A stretch of DNA of 64,000 bases from Alcanivorax sp. (GTDB lineage: Bacteria > Pseudomonadota > Gammaproteobacteria > Pseudomonadales > Alcanivoracaceae): contig NZ_NVWY01000006.1 of the NCBI RefSeq assembly GCF_002733835.1, positions 1 to 64,000 of the forward strand. The letters run 5' to 3'. Below the pieces are notes generated by a model, which ran no database searches, was not told the DNA's origin, and worked only from the letters and a program-made list of their open reading frames with translations. Both the position numbers and the translations under genes were made by a program. Below, in pieces: positions 1 through 8,462 of the stretch. How positions within the stretch are numbered: position 1 is the first letter of the stretch; the number at the start of each line of letters is the position of its first letter.

Positions 1-2628
1 CACCCGCTGGCATTGATCAGCAATTTTGACTGGCGGCCTCAGTGGGAAGAAGAGGTGGTGGGTGCCGCCCGCAGCCTGAAAGCCAGTGGGGCGCAGTTGG
101 CCGACAAATTGGCGTCGCTTGAGAAGGCCTTGGGCATCAGTCTGGGTGTGGTGAGCCTGCCCAAGCTGGCGGCCATGGCCGAGTGTGGGCAGGTTTTGCT
201 GGACGCCTACCGCCAGCAGGCCTCATTTGCGCTGGAGCCGGATGCAACGGATCGACTGGACGCGCTGGAAGAAGCCGTTACACAGCTGAAGGCCTACATT
301 GATACGCAAGCGAAGCTGAGTTGCACCTATGAGCCGTTGGCCTGGCAGAAGCTGGATGCGGCGGTGCTGGGGCAAGCCTGGGCGGAAGCCAATGACACCT
401 GGTGGCCCAAGAGCTGGTTTGCCAAGCGCAAGGTCGTCAAGCAAATGCGGGAAGGCGGAGCGCAGGGTGATCCGGACCCGACCAATGATATTCCCGTGCT
501 GAAACAGTTGCGGGAAACCGGTGGTCATATCGACCGCCTCGATGGTGTGCTGAAAGGCCTTCGGGAATGGGATTCCTATAACTCAGACCCCAGCGCCATG
601 GCCGCGCTGAAGGCGCTTGGTTCACGGGCTCGTGTTGCGGTTGGCAAGCTGGCAGATGATGCGGAATCCCTGGCGACCCTGCGCGGCAAGATTCGCACGT
701 TGCTTTATGATGCCAACGACCTGTTGGCACCGGATGCGCCAGTGGGGCGAACCATCAATGATTTCAAGGCGGCCTTCGAAGCCTTCTCTGCCAACAAGGA
801 AAAGTTCGAAGCACTGATCGGTGCCTCGCTGGATGGTCGATTGCCTGAAGGTGTGGCCGCCCTTGAGTCTCTGGGCGTGCAATGTCAGGAAATTATCGAT
901 CATCACATCGCCCTGCGGGATTGGTGTGCTTGGGTGCGCCGTCGCTCCGAGGCACTGGACTTCCAGCTCGGCCCGCTGGTCGAAGCCATCGAAAATGGCT
1001 CTGTGCCCGCCTTCCAAGTGGAAGAGGTCTTCGAGGCCGCTTATTGCAGCTGGTGGTCGTCGGCGGTGATCGGTGAGGATGAGGTGCTGCGTACTTTCTC
1101 TTCTCCGGAGCATGAGGCGACGATTGAGAATTTCCGCGAGCTGGATACCCGGTTCAGTGATCTGACCGCGAAATATATTGCCGCAAATCTGGCGGGTGAG
1201 ATCCCGCACCAGGAGACCACCAAGAAAAAATCGTCCTGGGGCGTGCTGGCGCATGAACTGCAGAAGAAGATGCGTCACAAACCGGTGCGGGAAATGATGG
1301 AAACCATCCCGGACGTGATCACGACGCTGGCCCCCTGCTTGATGATGTCGCCACTGTCGATTGCGCAATTCCTGTCCGCCGGGCAGGCTCAATTCGACGT
1401 GGTGATTTTCGATGAGGCTTCCCAGATCACCGTGTGGGATGCGGTGGGCTCTCTGGCCCGTGGCAAACAGGTGATTGTGGCCGGTGATCCGAAACAGATG
1501 CCGCCCACCAACTTCTTTGGTCGTTCTGATGATGACCCGGATGGCGATATCGACGGCGAGGGGGATCTGGAAAGTATCCTGGATGAACTGATCGGTGCGA
1601 GTATTCCCCAGCGCGTGCTGAACCTGCATTACCGTTCCCGAAGAGAAAGCCTGATTGCCTTCTCCAATAGCCGCTATTACGACAGCTCCCTGATTACCTT
1701 CCCGGCGCCAGTGCACCCTGACAAGGGGGTGTCACTGGTGAAACCGGAAGGCTTCTACGCCCGAGGCAAGGCGCGTCATAACCAAGGTGAGGCCAAGGCC
1801 ATCGTGGCGGAGATCGTGCGTCGATTGACTTCAGACGACCCCGCTGTTCGTAGCCAGTCCATTGGGGTGGTGACGTTCAATACCGAGCAGCAGAGTCTGA
1901 TTGAGGATCTGCTTGATAAGGCAAGAGCGGAAGACCCGGGCATCGAATGGGCCTTCTCCGAGGACGAGCTGGAACCGGTGTTCGTGAAGAACCTGGAAAC
2001 CGTGCAAGGGGATGAGCGGGATGTGATCCTGTTCAGTATCACCTATGGTCCGGATGAAGCCGGTCACGTCACCATGAACTTCGGCCCTCTCAACCGTACC
2101 GGTGGTGAGCGCCGCTTGAACGTGGCCATGACCCGCGCCCGTTCCGAAATGGTGGTGTTCTCCACCATGCCGCCGGAACGTATTGATCTGGCCCGCACCC
2201 AGGCACGCGCCGTGGCGGACCTCAAGCACTTCCTGGAATACGCTGAACGTGGTGCCTCCGCCTTGGGCGCGGCGGTACACGGCTCCATGGGTGACTTTGA
2301 ATCCCCCTTCGAAGTGGCCGTGGCCAGAGGGCTGCAGGAAAAAGGCTGGACAGTGCATCCCCAGATTGGCGTCTCCGCCTACCGCATCGACATGGGTATT
2401 GTTCACCCCGACAAGCCCGGCATTTATCTGGCCGGAATCGAGTGCGATGGCGCCATGTACCACAGCTCTGCCTATGCCCGAGAGCGCGACAAGATCCGCC
2501 AGGGTGTATTGGAAGGGTTGGGCTGGACGCTGTTCAGGGTGTGGTCTACTGACTGGTGGACGAATAAGCATAAGGCTCTTGAAGAGCTGGATGTGATGCT
2601 GAAAGCGCGACTGGCAGCGTCTGAGTAA
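1..2628 (+). CDS. SF1 helicase with C-terminal Vsr/DUF559-like nuclease domain (5' end outside window)
   Basis: C-terminal part of a large superfamily 1 helicase fused to a nuclease. The frame is open from base 1, so the gene starts upstream of the window; a TTG at 13 is only the first in-window start-like codon. Counting from it, the 871 visible residues show motif II (DEAS, ~467), motif III (GDPKQMPP, ~491), motif IV (HYRSR, ~540), motif V (VQGDERD, ~667) and motif VI (AMTRAR, ~706). No Walker A is visible, as expected if motif I lies upstream of the long insert found in DUF4011-type helicases. Residues ~780-860, with ECDGAMYH and RVWSTDWW, match the Vsr/DUF559 (MTES_1575-like) endonuclease fold. 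Such helicase-nucleases occur in defence islands, so a role in restricting foreign DNA is likely but inferred. Ends 75 bases before the TerB-like gene on the same strand. Confidence 0.8.
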   Translation, partial: HPLALISNFDWRPQWEEEVVGAARSLKASGAQLADKLASLEKALGISLGVVSLPKLAAMAECGQVLLDAYRQQASFALEPDATDRLDALEEAVTQLKAYIDTQAKLSCTYEPLAWQKLDAAVLGQAWAEANDTWWPKSWFAKRKVVKQMREGGAQGDPDPTNDIPVLKQLRETGGHIDRLDGVLKGLREWDSYNSDPSAMAALKALGSRARVAVGKLADDAESLATLRGKIRTLLYDANDLLAPDAPVGRTINDFKAAFEAFSANKEKFEALIGASLDGRLPEGVAALESLGVQCQEIIDHHIALRDWCAWVRRRSEALDFQLGPLVEAIENGSVPAFQVEEVFEAAYCSWWSSAVIGEDEVLRTFSSPEHEATIENFRELDTRFSDLTAKYIAANLAGEIPHQETTKKKSSWGVLAHELQKKMRHKPVREMMETIPDVITTLAPCLMMSPLSIAQFLSAGQAQFDVVIFDEASQITVWDAVGSLARGKQVIVAGDPKQMPPTNFFGRSDDDPDGDIDGEGDLESILDELIGASIPQRVLNLHYRSRRESLIAFSNSRYYDSSLITFPAPVHPDKGVSLVKPEGFYARGKARHNQGEAKAIVAEIVRRLTSDDPAVRSQSIGVVTFNTEQQSLIEDLLDKARAEDPGIEWAFSEDELEPVFVKNLETVQGDERDVILFSITYGPDEAGHVTMNFGPLNRTGGERRLNVAMTRARSEMVVFSTMPPERIDLARTQARAVADLKHFLEYAERGASALGAAVHGSMGDFESPFEVAVARGLQEKGWTVHPQIGVSAYRIDMGIVHPDKPGIYLAGIECDGAMYHSSAYARERDKIRQGVLEGLGWTLFRVWSTDWWTNKHKALEELDVMLKARLAASE

Positions 2629-2702
2629 TTAGGAAATATCAATAAGGCTTTTGCGGGGGTAGATCTGACAGTCTGACCGCTCGGTGTAAAAGGATGAATG
2701 TT

Positions 2703-3947
2703 ATGTTTAATAGAAAGCTACTAATGCTTGCATCACCGGCTGCCTATTTTGCGTTGGAGGCGTACGAAAAGGGGGTTGGTAATGGTAGGGAGGTGCCCGA
2801 GCCAGAGAGAAAAAAGCCGGGGATGTCTGATAAGGAAAAGAATTTGGCTATTTTTCAGGCTGCATTGATTGGCTCGGCAGCTCATTCGGATGGAATTCTT
2901 CATAGCGAGCAAGAAGAGTTACTTAAAACGTACATTGATGGAATATGTTCCACCTACTCAGGGGTCTCTGATGAGCTTTTGTTAAAGATAAGAAGCTTGC
3001 TTTCCAGAACTGTGCCATTTTCAGAACTAAGAGATATTTTGGGAGCTGTTGATAAGAGTGCAAATGGCTTTCTTGAACTTAGAAATAAGGTGAGTGATGT
3101 AGTAAAGGCAAACTCGCGTGTTGTTGATGCGGAGAGGGCGTTTGTTTTTAAATGTGAGCTCTTGTTCGAAGGCATGCCGGATGTGCATATTTTCAAATAC
3201 AAAATTCATATTTCTGAAAGTGATATTGATACCGAGTACATGAGTTGCTTGAGCAGTGAAGATGTGAGGAGCCGTTTCCCAGAAACAGATGTTACTGCAT
3301 TGAACGATGGTGTTCTCTACACGGTTCACCCATCTAGTGCCTCAGAGCTGGTGCCTTTTGAATATCTTCTGAGCGATAGTTTTGCTGCCAGCAAGCATTC
3401 TGAGCTTATTAATGCCGCCAGAGAGGCGGGAGCGAGCCGAATAAGAATTGAAGTCGCATCATCTCAGTCAGGTAAGTGTCAGTCGGGTAAGAAGGCTGGC
3501 CTGGATATGGAAGTGAAAGTCCATGAAGACGCAGGAACGGACTCTGCCCGCTGTAGTGCTGGTGTTTCCGGAAACAGGATGATCGATGACTTTCATAGCC
3601 TTGATGAGGGAAAGGTCATCGAGTATGAGTTTGAAGGGAATAGGCCATCTGGTTGGTTTAACTTTAAAGGGCAGTCTGCGGATCAGATTCTTTCTCAGTC
3701 AAGGTGGCTTAAAGAGGATGATAATTTAGTTACCTTGGTTAAAGGTTTTTTTGGAAAAAATAGGCTTGTTTCTCATAGTTTTGAGACTGATTATTCAGCG
3801 GTTGGGAAGGGCATGAAACTTGGAGGGATAGCCGCGAAATGTGATTTTCCAATGGTAAAAGCCAGCTTGTCTCACGACTGTGAGGAAAGGCGAGAGGAAA
3901 TGATGAAAAGAAATTTACGTTACTACGTGGATTTTAGGAAAAGGTAA
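2703..3947 (+). CDS. uncharacterised protein with TerB-like N-terminal region
   Basis: I do not recognise the full protein (414 residues). Residues ~45-160 resemble a TerB-type helical domain: a segment with AAHSDGILHSEQEELL followed about 70 residues later by a second helix pair around VDAERAFVFK. The rest (about 250 residues) has no family I can name. A short hydrophobic stretch (LLMLASPAAYFALEAY) at the N-terminus could be a membrane anchor. The ATG at 2703 is preferred because AAAAGGA at 2688-2694 lies at normal spacing; an ATG at 2694 overlaps that ribosome binding site. Base composition is AT-rich compared with the helicase upstream, which suggests separate acquisition. TerB domains are linked to stress and phage-defence systems, so cooperation with the helicase-nuclease is possible but unproven. 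Confidence 0.6.
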   Translation: MFNRKLLMLASPAAYFALEAYEKGVGNGREVPEPERKKPGMSDKEKNLAIFQAALIGSAAHSDGILHSEQEELLKTYIDGICSTYSGVSDELLLKIRSLLSRTVPFSELRDILGAVDKSANGFLELRNKVSDVVKANSRVVDAERAFVFKCELLFEGMPDVHIFKYKIHISESDIDTEYMSCLSSEDVRSRFPETDVTALNDGVLYTVHPSSASELVPFEYLLSDSFAASKHSELINAAREAGASRIRIEVASSQSGKCQSGKKAGLDMEVKVHEDAGTDSARCSAGVSGNRMIDDFHSLDEGKVIEYEFEGNRPSGWFNFKGQSADQILSQSRWLKEDDNLVTLVKGFFGKNRLVSHSFETDYSAVGKGMKLGGIAAKCDFPMVKASLSHDCEERREEMMKRNLRYYVDFRKR

Positions 3948-3949
3948 GA

Positions 3950-4314
3950 ATGAATCGCCACCGTTTGAGCCGAGTCGAAATTTTGGATGACCCGGTGCAG
4001 GGCATGCGGGCATTTGATCTCAATAGCTACCTGCGTAATGGCAATATGAATCTCCCTTACGGAGAGCGGATTTCTCTTGAGCTTCTATTTTACGATCAGG
4101 CGGGGGCCACCTTTACGAAACCCCTCTCCATCAGAGCCAAAAGCTGGCTCAGTATGACGAGGGGGTTATTAAAATGACGGTAGATGTTGAGCATACGGAA
4201 GAACTGAAATGGTGGATTCTCGGCTTTGGTGCCAAGGTCGCCGTGCTTGCCCCGGCATCACTCCGTGACGAGATAAAGGCTGAACTGGATACGGCGGTGC
4301 TGCGCTATCGGTAG
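3950..4314 (+). pseudogene. WYL-domain regulator remnant, 5'-truncated and frameshifted
   Basis: The ATG at 3950 opens a 75-codon frame whose middle (RISLELLFYDQAG, then KPLS) reads like the WYL/WCX part of a DeoR/YafY-type regulator. Family homology continues in another frame from about 4130 to the TAG at 4312-4314: KLAQYDEGVIKMTV, ELKWWILGFGAKVAVLAP and LRDEIKAEL are the typical WCX C-terminus. Inserting one base near 4129-4131 would restore PLSHQSQKL, so a single-base deletion is the likely cause. The N-terminal helix-turn-helix and the first half of the WYL domain are missing; the fragment directly abuts the stop of the TerB-like gene (2 bases). WYL proteins commonly regulate defence islands, so this may be the dead regulator of one. 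Confidence 0.7.
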
Positions 4315-4326
4315 TTGAGGTGGGGG

Positions 4327-5211
4327 TTATTCGCCCCCGCTCACTTTTGCCGAAAGGGCCTCTTTCAGGCTGGTTGACTGCTTTGAGACACTGGTGTCTT
4401 GGTTGGCCTCATTGCGATAAAACTCCTCCGTAACCTGAAGCCCCTCATCCTCTGAATACTCGAACTGCGCATTCATCAGGCCTGCCTGAGCAACCTTGTC
4501 TAACTCGGCCTGATTGATTCCCAGATTCACCTGAGCCTGGGATTCTTCCCTGGCATGGGTGACAGCCCCTTTCATGGATTGTTCTGCACGTAGGGTCAGA
4601 TCCACGTAGTAGATCGGTGCCCGGTGGCTCTGGGCGGTGCTCTTGCCGCGTAGCTTAAGCTCTAAGGGCAGGGAGGCCAGGTTGCCGCCACTGATGGCGT
4701 GGAAGTAGCGCAGTCGTGCGGCCAGGGTGCGGATGCTGTTGTAGCCGGTGGTCCGGAACACGAAGCAGCCCAGTTCATCCTCTTCCCCGATCCGTACATA
4801 CAGCCGCCCGTAGGGTTTGCACAGCCCATGGCTGCCGTAGTCACAGAGGTCCGGTGATGGGCAGGGTAGGGATTCCAGGCCGTTCTCGGTATGGCGTCGG
4901 CAAGTCTCTCCGTTGCCTGCACACAGCGGCCTGCCGCTCTTGCGGTCAAAGAAGGTGTATTCCGCCCGTAGGTTCAGGTCAGGGTCATTGAAGGGCAGGG
5001 TGACGGGAATGCTTCGTAGCTTTTTGCCCTGTACCTCCTGGCGCAGGGCCTCATCCAGCGGGTGCGGTAGCCAGCCGTCCCGGGTCTGTATCTGGGTGGT
5101 GATGGTGAATTGGTCGTCTTTCTCCGGCAGACGCTTGCCGTTCTTCTCCACTACGCGACCGATGCTAATGCGGCCAATGACGGGTGGGGTAATCGCGAGT
5201 CCTTTAATCAT
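4327..5211 (-). CDS. Gp3-like recombination directionality factor family protein (ICE/plasmid type)
   Basis: A 294-residue protein of the type annotated in plasmids and integrative elements as hydrolase or metal-binding protein, related to phage Gp3-like recombination directionality factors. Visible marks are the N-terminal MIKGLAITPPVIGRISIG segment, a SIPVTLPFND region and a cysteine cluster (CAGNGETC, then CPSPDLCDYG and GLCKPYGRL) at about residues 95-140 that could bind a metal. The start at 5211 is chosen over the upstream 5238 because AGGAGAATCCC precedes it at ideal spacing. It is the last gene of a minus-strand block with YqaJ exonuclease, DUF932 and RadC genes. The family assignment is by recall of conserved segments and a role in excision or recombination is inferred; a single-strand annealing role is an alternative. 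Confidence 0.5.
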   Translation of the reverse strand: MIKGLAITPPVIGRISIGRVVEKNGKRLPEKDDQFTITTQIQTRDGWLPHPLDEALRQEVQGKKLRSIPVTLPFNDPDLNLRAEYTFFDRKSGRPLCAGNGETCRRHTENGLESLPCPSPDLCDYGSHGLCKPYGRLYVRIGEEDELGCFVFRTTGYNSIRTLAARLRYFHAISGGNLASLPLELKLRGKSTAQSHRAPIYYVDLTLRAEQSMKGAVTHAREESQAQVNLGINQAELDKVAQAGLMNAQFEYSEDEGLQVTEEFYRNEANQDTSVSKQSTSLKEALSAKVSGGE

Positions 5212-5285
5212 GGGATTCTCCTGATGGATAACAGGCATAGGCGCAGCCGGGCCAAGCCCGGCTGTTATGCCGTGAGTCGTAGAGG

Positions 5286-6293
5286 TTAAGCATTGGGACG
5301 AACCAGGAAGCGACGGCTCCCGGCTTTGTGCTTGGGGTATTGCTTGAGCAGATCCGGCTGGTCCTGCAGCAGGGCTTTGGTGTCCAGGCTGGTGGAGTCC
5401 TTGCTGCGCTTCCAGGTCACGGAGCCCTCCGTGAAGGTGGCCTTGCTGGCCAGCCCCATGGATTGCTGGATGCGTTGTTTGAGGGTGGATTCCCGCTCGG
5501 TCAGTCGGCTCAGCGTGTCACGTAAATCCAGTAGCTCATTGAAATCGCCTTCCATGGCAGGGTTGTCCGCCAGGTTGACGGTCTCGCCCTGATCGCGAGG
5601 ATAGAGCGCCTGCAGGGCCTGACCGGCAGAGCCGGAGCCATCCGGGTCCGGTGGGGTGTCGGCTTCTACCAACTGCCAGAACTCCCGCTCCAGCTCGTAC
5701 AGGTGAGCGATTAACGCCTCATCCCGCTTGATGCGGTGAATCTGCAGCTCCTGCCCGCAGATCAATACGGCCACATCGGCTGCTTGCTTGCCGGTGACGG
5801 CCAGCTGATGCTGCACCTGACACTGGATGTACTCGGGAACCCCGTCCGCCCAGAGCTTGGCGCCGTACTGGCCAGTGGTCTTGCACTCCAGGATCTGTAC
5901 ATCGTCATTACCGACGACGGCGTAATCTAGGTTGGCCAGCATCCAGGGCTTGTCGTCATCCGGATGCTGCAGCACGGCATTCACCCGCCGTACTTTGTTG
6001 CCAGTGATCTTGGCGTAAGCCTCGGCTACCTTCGGCTCCAGCAGGGTGCCCCAGTACAGGGGGGATTGAATGTCATCGGGATCAGGGGCGGGCAACAGAG
6101 CATCCCGCCCGGTCTTGATCATCCACAGTTCCAGTGGCGACTGGTACGGGCTGATGCCCACTGCCGCTGCGGCATCACTGGCGCCGATACCTTGCTTACG
6201 GATCTTCAGCCAGTCTTCGCGGCTCATGCGTTTGGTGGACACCAGGCGCAGGGCAGGGCGCTGGGTGGGAATCGTGCTTTTCGGTTGTGCCAT
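5286..6293 (-). CDS. YqaJ-family viral-type recombinase exonuclease
   Basis: A 335-residue protein of the YqaJ/lambda-exonuclease group, which degrades one strand of linear DNA to give single-stranded substrates for annealing-type recombination. The N-terminal half carries the family signature: a helix with SREDWLKIRKQGIGASDAAA, then SPLELWMIKTGRD, NLDYAVV and ILECKTT, supplying the acidic and lysine residues of a PD-(D/E)XK site, followed by QCQVQHQLAVTG. The C-terminal ~130 residues are a helical tail with a predicted coiled coil (NELLDLRDTLSRLTERES). The frame extends to 6440, but the ATG at 6293 has an AGGAGAACACTC ribosome binding site and fits the family length. A perfect hairpin with a T-run lies just upstream (6316-6339), suggesting attenuation. 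Typical partner of the neighbouring annealing/RDF-like, DUF932 and RadC genes. Confidence 0.85.
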   Translation of the reverse strand: MAQPKSTIPTQRPALRLVSTKRMSREDWLKIRKQGIGASDAAAAVGISPYQSPLELWMIKTGRDALLPAPDPDDIQSPLYWGTLLEPKVAEAYAKITGNKVRRVNAVLQHPDDDKPWMLANLDYAVVGNDDVQILECKTTGQYGAKLWADGVPEYIQCQVQHQLAVTGKQAADVAVLICGQELQIHRIKRDEALIAHLYELEREFWQLVEADTPPDPDGSGSAGQALQALYPRDQGETVNLADNPAMEGDFNELLDLRDTLSRLTERESTLKQRIQQSMGLASKATFTEGSVTWKRSKDSTSLDTKALLQDQPDLLKQYPKHKAGSRRFLVRPNA

Positions 6294-6315
6294 GAGTGTT
6301 CTCCTGACAAAGAAA

Positions 6316-6339
6316 AGCCCCGGCACAATGGCCGGGGCT
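6316..6339 (-). terminator. intrinsic terminator or attenuator ahead of the YqaJ gene
   Basis: Perfect 9-bp GC-rich stem AGCCCCGGC/GCCGGGGCT with a 6-base loop. On the minus strand it is followed by TTTTC. It lies between the 141-residue gene and the YqaJ gene, both on the minus strand, so it would partly uncouple the downstream pair from the upstream block. Confidence 0.7.
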
Positions 6340-6384
6340 AGAAGTAAGGGAAGGGGATGGAATGCGAGAGATGCCAAACTGACA

Positions 6385-6810
6385 TCATGTGGCGTGCCCT
6401 GACGACGAGGGCGACTCATCGCCCATCTCGAAGAAGTCATTCACTAGCGCTTCGATATAACGCTCAGCCTGTTTGTTGCTTGGCAGATGGCCAGTAGTGA
6501 GCAGTTGCTCACCCAGCCACTCGCCTAACTCACTGACCACTTCGTACTCGAAGATGCCGGGGCGGCCACGGGGCTGATACCAGATGTGGGAGACCGTCTG
6601 CCAAAGCGGGTCCAGGTATTCACAGGACGCGATGATCAGCTCGATGCAGCCACTGTCCCAGGCTTCCAGTATCCGGCGGGGCCGGCCAGGATCGCCGGGG
6701 TGGCACATCAGGCCTTCATGCAGGAACGCACCCCACACCGCTGACAGTTCAGCAGGCATAGGGCGACAGTCCCATACCGCCAACAGGCGGTAGAGCCATT
6801 TCAGATTCAT
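6385..6810 (-). CDS. conserved hypothetical protein of mobile-element module
   Basis: Unrecognised 141-residue soluble protein, rich in Trp and acidic residues (WLYRLLAVWDCRPMPAEL, then a C-terminal EALVNDFFEMGDE). No catalytic motif is visible. Start ATG at 6810 has a GGAGAACACC ribosome binding site, the same leader style as the neighbouring genes. It sits between the DUF932 gene (65 bases upstream) and the YqaJ gene, all on the minus strand, so it belongs to the same plasmid/ICE-type module. Its function is unknown. Confidence 0.6.
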   Translation of the reverse strand: MNLKWLYRLLAVWDCRPMPAELSAVWGAFLHEGLMCHPGDPGRPRRILEAWDSGCIELIIASCEYLDPLWQTVSHIWYQPRGRPGIFEYEVVSELGEWLGEQLLTTGHLPSNKQAERYIEALVNDFFEMGDESPSSSGHAT

Positions 6811-6874
6811 GGTGTTCTCCAGTTGTCTTTTAAAAGGAAGTAGAGAGAGGGGAGAGGTAAGCGGTCAGCGTGGA

Positions 6875-7843
6875 TCAGGCGAGGAGCAGAGAAGTTTGCT
6901 CCAGAGCACGCTGCTTGATCTGGGCTCCCTTGCCGAACCAGGCAGAGTCCAGCCGGTTGTCGGTACTGCGAGCGCGGCGTTCATGGTCCACGAACTCGGT
7001 GACCGCATTCAGCAGGCCGTAGGCCGTGTTCTTGGCGGACGCCAGCTCAGACCCGCGACCGGCACCCTCATACAGAGCCATGGCTTTCTTCATGGCCTGT
7101 TCGTTGGCCTTCACCGGCATGCCAGGTGGCTGATAGCCGGTATCCGTGAAGATGGTCTGCATGACCTTCTCGGCGGTCTTGCGGGTGATGCGCCGCTCGC
7201 TAAGGGCCTTCAGGCGATACATGAAGTCATCCCAGGCAGAGACGGAAATCCCCAGCTGCTTCTTGACCGCTTGCGGATCGAAGGTGGTGCTGTGGCGGAC
7301 CTTCACCGCATGCGTGTTGCCATTCAGCGCTACCGCGAGGGTGTTGTTACACACCACCCGAATACTGGTGAACTGCGCCGTGGTCGCCAGGGTGCCGTCA
7401 CAGGCCGTGGCCAGCAGCACGTAGCCGTTGGTTTGGTCATTGCCTGCCAAGGAGCCTGTTTGCCCAGTGCGAGCCAGCGCCCACAGCTTGCGGCCCCCTT
7501 TCAGGACGCCCGCCGTCTCCAGCTCAAAGCCGGATTGCTCGGTGAGATCGCGGTAGAACTCCAGTACCTCACGGGGCTGAACCACCTTGAAGCGGTTACT
7601 CACTACCGACAGCGGTGCCTGATTGTCGGAGCGGAACAGCACCTTCTGATCCGGGAAGGAAGAAATCTGCCCGAGAGTGCCTGCCTCGCTACTGATAAAG
7701 CGCACCGGGGTCTCACGGATCTCCCAATCCATGCCGGCTTCGCGCATCCAGACTTCCAGCGGTTGTTGGCTGGCCAGCTGGTTGCCCAGCCCGTGCCAGG
7801 GTGTGCGGCCCACATAGGCCATGTTTTCGACAAGATGTGCCAT
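6875..7843 (-). CDS. DUF932 family phage/plasmid-like protein
   Basis: A 322-residue member of the DUF932 (TIGR03299-type) family, found on plasmids, ICEs and phages next to recombination genes; its biochemical role is not established. Recognisable family segments are the N-terminal MAYVGRTPWHGLG, the mid-protein FKVVQPREVLEFYRDL, and VCNNTLAVALNG followed by VKVRHSTTF. The longer frame to 7966 is discarded because the ATG at 7843 has a TTGGAGATTCACC leader and matches the conserved N-terminus. It lies 46 bases downstream of radC on the minus strand. Confidence 0.85.
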   Translation of the reverse strand: MAHLVENMAYVGRTPWHGLGNQLASQQPLEVWMREAGMDWEIRETPVRFISSEAGTLGQISSFPDQKVLFRSDNQAPLSVVSNRFKVVQPREVLEFYRDLTEQSGFELETAGVLKGGRKLWALARTGQTGSLAGNDQTNGYVLLATACDGTLATTAQFTSIRVVCNNTLAVALNGNTHAVKVRHSTTFDPQAVKKQLGISVSAWDDFMYRLKALSERRITRKTAEKVMQTIFTDTGYQPPGMPVKANEQAMKKAMALYEGAGRGSELASAKNTAYGLLNAVTEFVDHERRARSTDNRLDSAWFGKGAQIKQRALEQTSLLLA

Positions 7844-7889
7844 GGTGAATCTCCAATGAATAATGAGAGGGTGATGAGAAAGGAAGGGG

Positions 7890-8384
7890 TTAAACCATGC
7901 CGCGTTCGGCCAGGCTGACCCACTCGGAACGGGACACCACAAAGTGGTCGAGCACCCGCACATCAATCAGTGCGAGGGCATCAGACAGGCGCTTGGTGAT
8001 TTGCTGATCTGCCCGTGAGGGCTCACAGCAGCCGGAGGGGTGGTTGTGGGCAAAGATCACGGCGGCGGCATTGCACGCTAAGGCGTGCTGTACGACCACG
8101 CGGGGATACACCGCCGCGCCATCAATGGTGCCGGTGAACAGGGTCTCGAAACTGAGCACCTTGTGTTTGTTGTTGAGGAAGATGGCGGAGAAGACTTCGT
8201 TCTTCTCCTGGGCCAGGGCCAGCTGCAGGAACTGGGCGACATCGGTAGGCGCGGTCAGCGCTTCCCGGTCGGTGAGCTCATCCAGCAGGATGGTGGCAGC
8301 AGTGCTGACAATTTCTTCAGGTTTCACGCAGCCCTGTACGTGGTACAGGCCCTGCTCGTTCTTTACGAAAGTGGGAATATCCAT
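7890..8384 (-). CDS. radC: RadC-like JAB/MPN-domain protein
   Basis: A 164-residue protein corresponding to the short, mobile-element type of RadC, which keeps the JAB/MPN metalloprotease-like domain and lacks the N-terminal helix-hairpin-helix of chromosomal RadC. The metal-binding signature HNHPSG is at about residues 113-118, followed by PSRAD, and an upstream acidic residue lies in LAQEKNEVF. The C-terminal VLDHFVVSR segment is also typical. Despite the historical name, RadC is not needed for DNA repair in E. coli; short RadC copies are markers of plasmids, ICEs and phages. Second gene of the minus-strand module, after the glycine-zipper protein. Confidence 0.9.
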   Translation of the reverse strand: MDIPTFVKNEQGLYHVQGCVKPEEIVSTAATILLDELTDREALTAPTDVAQFLQLALAQEKNEVFSAIFLNNKHKVLSFETLFTGTIDGAAVYPRVVVQHALACNAAAVIFAHNHPSGCCEPSRADQQITKRLSDALALIDVRVLDHFVVSRSEWVSLAERGMV

Positions 8385-8410
8385 TCAGGTCTCCAAAACG
8401 GCATAAAGAA

Positions 8411-8427
8411 ACCCGCATAAGGCGGGC
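8411..8427 (-). terminator. small hairpin terminator between glycine-zipper gene and radC
   Basis: Short stem ACCCGC/GCGGGC with a 5-base loop; on the minus strand it is followed by a T-rich run (TTTCTTTATG). It lies in the 78-base gap upstream of radC, and like the hairpin at 6316-6339 would reduce read-through within the module. Confidence 0.5.
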
Positions 8428-8462
8428 TTCAAGAATGAGTAGATAAGGGGTAAGAGAAGGGG

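Noticed and set aside
622-1716. 364-codon minus-strand open frame inside the helicase gene
   Set aside because: Composition is His/Gln-rich and typical of the antisense of a GC-rich gene; the plus-strand frame carries helicase motifs.
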